Notes under the pieces: model-generated
The model's database searches: none
Told to the model about the DNA's origin: nothing
Seen by the model: only the letters and a program-made list of their open reading frames with translations
NCBI GenBank assembly: GCA_028293055.1
Contig: JAQGLD010000117.1
Coordinates: 1 to 9,397, forward strand
DNA from: Alphaproteobacteria bacterium
Lineage (GTDB): Bacteria; Pseudomonadota; Alphaproteobacteria; Sphingomonadales; Sphingomonadaceae
Length of the DNA: 9,397 bases
Direction of reading: 5' to 3'
Shown: in pieces, positions 6,415 to 9,397 of the stretch
How positions within the stretch are numbered: position 1 is the stretch's first letter
How the letters are laid out: the number at the start of each line of letters is the position of its first letter
Translations under genes and position numbers: made by a program

Positions 6415-7439
6415 CGGCGCACCAGCCGGATGAGATGCTCGACATTCGAAATCGGCGTATCCGGCAAGATGCCATGCCCCAGATTGAAGACGTGCGGTCG
6501 CTCCGCCAGGCTAGATAGGATGCGGTGCACCGCGCTTTCAAGCGCCTCGCCGCCCGCGACGAGGGCGAGCGGGTCGAGATTTCCCTGGACCGGCATGGTC
6601 TCTGGCAGGATCTGGTGCGCCCAGGCCGGGTCGACAGTCTCGTCGAGGCCGATCGCATCGACCCCGGTCTCCCGCGCATAGGCGCCAAGCTTGGCGCCGG
6701 CGCCCTTCGGAAAGCCGATCACCGGGACATCCGGGTGACGCGCCTTGAGCGCTGCCACGATCCGCGCATTCGGGGCGATGACCCATTGCTCGAACTGCTG
6801 CGGCGACAGGCTGCCCGACCAGCTGTCGAACAATTGCACCGCTTCGACGCCGGCCTCGATCTGGCGCGACAGATAATCGACGGTGAGTTCCCCGATCGCA
6901 TCGACGATCGCTCCGAAAGCCTGCGGATCGCGATAGGCGAAGCGCCGCGCCTCACCCTGGTCGCGACTGCCGTGCCCGGCGACCATGTAGGTCGAAACCG
7001 TCCACGGACTCCCCGCAAAACCGAGGAAAGTCGTCTCGGTGGGAAGAGAGAGGGAAACTTTCTCCACAGTGCGGTAAACCGGCTCGAGGCGGGCCTCGAC
7101 TCGTTCCAGCGCGGCCAGGCTGGCATCGACCAGGGCAGGCGAAAGATGCGGCCCCTCCCCGGCCTCGAAGCGCAGGTCCTGGCCGAGCGCCCACGGCACC
7201 ATCAGGATATCCGAGAACAATATCGCTCCGTCGAAGCCGAACCGCCGGATCGGCTGGAGGGTGATTTCGCAGGCTGCTTCGGGATCGCAGGCGAGCGCGA
7301 GGAAACCGCCCTTCTCCGCTCGCAGCGCTCGATACTCGGGCAGATATCGTCCTGCCTGACGCATCAGCCAGAGAGGCTTTCTCTCGCTTTTTCCGCCTTT
7401 TAGAACGGCAAGCAAGGGCTTGGTCGGGACCGGGTTCAA
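6411..7439 (-). CDS. hemE: Uroporphyrinogen decarboxylase
   Basis: This 342-residue cytoplasmic enzyme decarboxylates the four acetate side chains of uroporphyrinogen III to give coproporphyrinogen III in haem synthesis. The family signature PLWLMRQAGRYLPEYR is at 22-37, with Arg27 and Arg31 contacting substrate carboxylates in characterised enzymes. ILFSDILMVP (73-82) holds the key Asp77. GSPWTVSTYM (143-152), FDSWSG (204-209), IGFPKGAG (241-248) and NLGHGILPDTP (319-329, His322) complete the active site set. The start is TTG (7439-7437); no ATG exists before the first conserved block, and GGGAG stands 9 bases upstream. A hairpin-capable repeat lies just before that ribosome-binding site. 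It is first in the hemE-hemJ operon and directly borders the proposed origin, as in Caulobacter. Confidence 0.97.
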   Translation of the reverse strand: MNPVPTKPLLAVLKGGKSERKPLWLMRQAGRYLPEYRALRAEKGGFLALACDPEAACEITLQPIRRFGFDGAILFSDILMVPWALGQDLRFEAGEGPHLSPALVDASLAALERVEARLEPVYRTVEKVSLSLPTETTFLGFAGSPWTVSTYMVAGHGSRDQGEARRFAYRDPQAFGAIVDAIGELTVDYLSRQIEAGVEAVQLFDSWSGSLSPQQFEQWVIAPNARIVAALKARHPDVPVIGFPKGAGAKLGAYARETGVDAIGLDETVDPAWAHQILPETMPVQGNLDPLALVAGGEALESAVHRILSSLAERPHVFNLGHGILPDTPISNVEHLIRLVRR

Positions 7440-7452
7440 GGGGATAGTCTCC

Positions 7453-7486
7453 CTCTCTTCTCTTATAAGAGTCTTTTAGAAGAGAG
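7453..7486. repeat. Nested inverted repeats in the hemE leader / A+T-rich end of the origin
   Basis: CTCTCTTCT (7453-7461) and AGAAGAGAG (7478-7486) are perfect 9-bp inverted arms 16 bases apart. Partly overlapping the left arm is a perfect 12-bp palindrome CTCTTATAAGAG (7460-7471). On the hemE strand the arm nearer the gene runs into the GAGGGAG ribosome-binding site. The palindrome contains TATAAG, a fair -10 element for hemE, though no good -35 is seen. These could be a leader hairpin, promoter or origin-unwinding element. Confidence 0.55.
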
Positions 7487-7602
7487 TCTGATGATGATAG
7501 TTGGGCGTCTCGAAGCGGGGTTTATTGCCTTCACCCGTTTTTGCAAACAGCTTGACTCCCCGCCATCCGCAGAAGCCCGCGGATTCGTTGCAGCCATCCC
7601 CG

Positions 7603-7611
7603 ATATCCACA
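7603..7611 (+). promoter_or_regulatory. DnaA-box-like site (one mismatch)
   Basis: ATATCCACA differs from the consensus TTATCCACA only at the first base. It lies inside the proposed origin, between the arms of the long inverted repeat. Confidence 0.6.
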
Positions 7612-7646
7612 GACGCGCCTTCGGAAAATCTTTACCTTTGCCGATC

Positions 7647-7655
7647 TGTGGATCG
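7647..7655 (-). promoter_or_regulatory. DnaA-box-like site (Caulobacter G-box type)
   Basis: TGTGGATCG on the plus strand reads CGATCCACA on the minus strand. That is one mismatch from TGATCCACA, the moderate-affinity box of the Caulobacter origin, and two from TTATCCACA. It points opposite to the other two boxes. Confidence 0.5.
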
Positions 7656-7725
7656 AATCGGAATGGCGGGGACAATCGCGCCGCTTGCAACCGTCCCGAG
7701 GCTTAAGCTAGCGATTTCCCCATGT

Positions 7726-7734
7726 TTATCCACA
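7726..7734 (+). promoter_or_regulatory. Perfect DnaA box TTATCCACA
   Basis: This is an exact match to the strongest DnaA-binding 9-mer, 19 bases before the ppsR ATG and inside the hemE-ppsR gap. DnaA bound here could serve origin firing and also affect ppsR transcription. Confidence 0.8.
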
Positions 7735-7753
7735 GGCAGCCCGATTGAGCCCG

Positions 7754-8587
7754 ATGGCGGACCCGCTCCATCTTCATCTCCTCTCGGACTCGACCGGAGA
7801 GACGCTCGAGGTCATCGCCAAGGCATGTCTCGCCCAGTTCGAGGATGTCGAGGTGCTGCGCCATCTCTGGCCGATGGTGCGCTCCGAAGGCCATCTCGAA
7901 CGGGTCCTCGACGATATAGAGCGCCGGCCGGGGCTGGTCCTCTACACACTGGTGAACAGCAATATTCGGCGCGAGCTCGAGCAGAAGACCCGGCGCCGCG
8001 GGATCCATGCCGTGTCGGTGCTCGATCCTGTCACCCATGCTCTTTCGGCGGTGCTCAAGCAGGAAGCCAAGGGCCGGCCCGGCCGGCAGCACGTACTCGA
8101 CGCGGCCTATTTCGCGCGGGTCGACGCGATCCAGTTCACCATCGCCCACGACGACGGAGTCGGCTCGGAGAATTGGGAAGAGGCCGATATCGTCCTCGCC
8201 GGAGTGTCGCGCACTTCGAAGACCCCGACGAGCATCTATCTCGCCAATCGCGGCTACAAGGTCGCCAACATCCCGCTCGTTCCCGAGGCGCCGCCGCCCG
8301 CCAATCTCTACACCTTGCGGCATCCGCTGGTGGTCGGCCTCACCACCAATCCCGACCGGCTGATCCAGATCCGGCGCAATCGGCTGCTCTCGCTCAACCA
8401 GGCGCCCGAGACCGATTATGTCGATCGCGAGGCGGTCAATGCCGAGCTCGGCTTCGCCCGCCGAATCTTCGCCGATAATGACTGGCCGGTGATCGACGTG
8501 ACTCGCCGCTCGATCGAGGAAACCGCCTTCGCCATCGTCAAATTGTGCAACGAACGGATCGACGCAGCGCCGGGCCGGACGGAATGA
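7754..8587 (+). CDS. ppsR: PEP synthase / pyruvate phosphate dikinase regulatory protein (bifunctional kinase-pyrophosphorylase, DUF299)
   Basis: This 277-residue cytoplasmic protein has the usual family length. Members inactivate phosphoenolpyruvate synthase or pyruvate phosphate dikinase by ADP-dependent threonine phosphorylation and reverse it by phosphorolysis. The N-terminal HLHLLSDSTGETLE (6-19) and the P-loop-like GVSRTSKTPTS (150-160) are diagnostic. YFARVDAIQFTIAHDDG (119-135) and GLTTNPDRLIQIRR (195-208) are also conserved blocks. Whether the partner here is the synthase or the dikinase cannot be told. An in-frame TTG at 7745 would add three residues; ATG at 7754 is preferred, though neither has a strong ribosome-binding site. 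The gene begins right after the origin-like region, corresponds to RP001 beside the Caulobacter origin, and overlaps maf by 4 bp. Confidence 0.94.
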   Translation: MADPLHLHLLSDSTGETLEVIAKACLAQFEDVEVLRHLWPMVRSEGHLERVLDDIERRPGLVLYTLVNSNIRRELEQKTRRRGIHAVSVLDPVTHALSAVLKQEAKGRPGRQHVLDAAYFARVDAIQFTIAHDDGVGSENWEEADIVLAGVSRTSKTPTSIYLANRGYKVANIPLVPEAPPPANLYTLRHPLVVGLTTNPDRLIQIRRNRLLSLNQAPETDYVDREAVNAELGFARRIFADNDWPVIDVTRRSIEETAFAIVKLCNERIDAAPGRTE

Positions 8588-9177
8588 AACTCTTGCTCGC
8601 CTCGAGGAGCGAGGCGCGGCGGGCGATGCTGGACGCGGCCGGAATTCCCTACTCCGCGGTCGAGGCGGAACTGGACGAGGCCTCCGCCAAGAGCGGGCTG
8701 ATCGGCGCGGGATTCGGTGGCAGCGAGGTTGCGGAGGAGCTCGCCCAGCTCAAGGCGCTCAGCGTCGTCGCCGACGAAGGCGAGCTCGTTCTCGGCTCGG
8801 ACCAGATTCTCGAGACCGCGAGCGGCGAACTGCTCGGCAAGCCGGAATCGCGCGCTCATGCCTTCGATCAGCTCGCGGCCCTGCGCGGCGCCACCCACCG
8901 GCTTCATTCGGCGGCGGTGATCGTCGAGCGAGGCCGCTCGATCTGGGCGGCGACCGAGAGCGTCGCGCTGACGATGCGGTCGTTCAGCGACGCCTTTCTC
9001 GCCGACTATCTCGAACGGGAATATGACCGTATCCGCTGGAGCGTCGGCTGCTACCAGATCGAAGGCGCCGGAGTGCAATTGTTCGAACGGATCGAGGGCA
9101 GCCATTTCGCCATCCTCGGAATGCCCTTGCTGCCATTGCTCATTTATCTGCGCGAACGCGGACTGATCGCGCGATGA
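8584..9177 (+). CDS. Maf family nucleotide pyrophosphatase (YceF-like)
   Basis: This 197-residue protein is a Maf/HAM1-fold nucleoside triphosphate pyrophosphatase. It hydrolyses non-canonical or modified nucleotides to the monophosphate, in the cytoplasm. The N-terminal LLLASRSEARRAML (3-16) is the Maf signature with the phosphate-binding S-R-x-x-R-R pattern. VLGSDQILE (69-77) contains the catalytic Asp73, followed by GKP (86-88). The GSDQ form, rather than GADT, resembles the YceF branch, which acts on 7-methyl-GTP, so that substrate is a tentative inference. SVGCYQIEGAGVQLFERIEG (153-172) and SHFAILGMPLLPLL (173-186) form the conserved C-terminal half. The ATG at 8584 overlaps the ppsR stop (ATGA). 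The frame is open 13 codons upstream, but only the chosen start places the signature at the N-terminus. Confidence 0.93.
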   Translation: MKLLLASRSEARRAMLDAAGIPYSAVEAELDEASAKSGLIGAGFGGSEVAEELAQLKALSVVADEGELVLGSDQILETASGELLGKPESRAHAFDQLAALRGATHRLHSAAVIVERGRSIWAATESVALTMRSFSDAFLADYLEREYDRIRWSVGCYQIEGAGVQLFERIEGSHFAILGMPLLPLLIYLRERGLIAR

Positions 9178-9397
9178 GCGGGCGCGCTTATGCGGAAGTG
9201 ATCGGCGATCCGATCGGCCACAGCCGGTCGCCAGCGATCCACGGCTTCTGGCTTGCCCGGCTCGGCCTCGATGCGGACTATCGGGCGACGCGCGTGCCCC
9301 GCGATGACCTGGCAAGCTACTTTCGGGCACGCGGGGAGGATCCCGCCTGGCGCGGATGCAACATCACGATCCCGCACAAGCAGGATTCGGTCGCGCT
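9174..9397 (+). CDS. aroE: Shikimate dehydrogenase, N-terminal part
   Basis: The first 74 codons are present, cut by the right edge (full proteins are about 270 residues). AroE reduces 3-dehydroshikimate to shikimate with NADPH in aromatic amino acid synthesis. The start MSGRAYAEVIGDPIGHSRSP includes the shikimate-binding HSRS (16-19). GCNITIPHK (61-69) holds the catalytic Lys69. The NADP-binding domain is outside the window. The ATG overlaps the maf stop by 4 bp, making ppsR-maf-aroE a tightly packed operon read away from the proposed origin. Only about a quarter of the protein is visible, but the motifs are unambiguous. Confidence 0.96.
   Translation, partial: MSGRAYAEVIGDPIGHSRSPAIHGFWLARLGLDADYRATRVPRDDLASYFRARGEDPAWRGCNITIPHKQDSVA

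Larger units (their letters stand above)
7557..7672. repeat. Inverted repeat bracketing two DnaA-box-like sites
   Basis: TCCCCGCCAT (7557-7566) and ATGGCGGGGA (7663-7672) are perfect 10-bp inverted arms 96 bases apart. The pairing continues inward (CCG/CGG after a one-base bulge) and outward (TTG/CAA after a two-base bulge). Both imperfect DnaA boxes lie between the arms. Confidence 0.6.
7440..7753. other. oriC: Putative chromosomal replication origin (oriC) between hemE and ppsR
   Basis: This 314-bp stretch is the only long gene-free region and separates two divergent gene sets. It contains a perfect DnaA box TTATCCACA (7726-7734), ATATCCACA (7603-7611, one mismatch), and CGATCCACA on the minus strand (7647-7655, one mismatch to the Caulobacter-type TGATCCACA). 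The hemE-proximal part (about 7455-7500) is A+T-richer and could unwind. Five GANTC sites lie between 7469 and 7659. The hemE/RP001(DUF299) gap is the known origin position in Caulobacter and was proposed for Rickettsia. The region must also hold the hemE and ppsR promoters. No clear CtrA double half-site (TTAA-N7-TTAA) is seen. Confidence 0.75.

Noticed and set aside
7684..7715. Candidate ppsR promoter (TTGCAA ... GCTAGCGA)
   Set aside because: The -10 match is poor and the spacing loose. Some promoter must be here, but this one cannot be told from background.
7701..7719. Possible CtrA-binding site in the origin (TTAAGCTAGCGATTT)
   Set aside because: Only one TTAA half-site is present; the second half at the required 7-base spacing reads ATTT. 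This is not enough to call a CtrA box.
8416..9330. Minus-strand open frame over ppsR, maf and aroE
   Set aside because: It spans three overlapping, motif-supported plus-strand genes and shows no recognisable domain.

Overview
This is a high-G+C alphaproteobacterial chromosome segment, most likely from a sphingomonad (Sphingomonadales). The basis is protein character (DUF6489, HemJ, and PPSR, Maf and AroE in one run) and gene order. No database search was possible. The window holds twelve protein genes. I see no tRNA, rRNA, CRISPR array, insertion sequence or pseudogene.

The central observation is that the only long gene-free stretch (7440-7753) looks like the chromosomal replication origin. 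It lies between hemE and the PPSR/DUF299 gene. From memory, this is the same gene pair that flanks the Caulobacter origin (hemE / RP001 homologue) and is conserved in Rickettsia. The stretch holds a perfect DnaA box (TTATCCACA), two near-matches, five GANTC (CcrM-type) sites within about 190 bp, an A+T-richer end with nested inverted repeats next to hemE, and a 10-bp inverted repeat bracketing the two weaker boxes. About 7 kb away, between mnmE and mnmG, is a near-perfect parS centromere palindrome (TGTTCCATGTGGAACA). This fits the alphaproteobacterial order mnmE-mnmG-rsmG-parA-parB, whose continuation lies beyond the left edge. The window therefore appears to carry both the replication start and a segregation site.

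Left arm, minus strand, read away from the origin: hemE and hemJ (two steps of haem synthesis, 4-bp overlap), a 199-bp control region, rho (transcription termination factor), and a TerC/YjbE-type membrane protein 24 bp after rho. After a plus-strand pair there follow a DUF6489 protein, mnmE (overlapping it by 11 bp) and the 5' part of mnmG. MnmE and MnmG jointly modify the tRNA wobble uridine. The plus-strand pair, a dienelactone-hydrolase-family protein and a quinone oxidoreductase (4-bp overlap), is the only one transcribed towards the proposed origin.

Right arm, plus strand: ppsR, a maf-type nucleotide pyrophosphatase and the 5' part of aroE, each overlapping the next by 4 bp (ATGA). All genes except the hydrolase/oxidoreductase pair are read away from the proposed origin. 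Three genes use non-ATG starts: hemE (TTG), hemJ (GTG) and mnmE (GTG).
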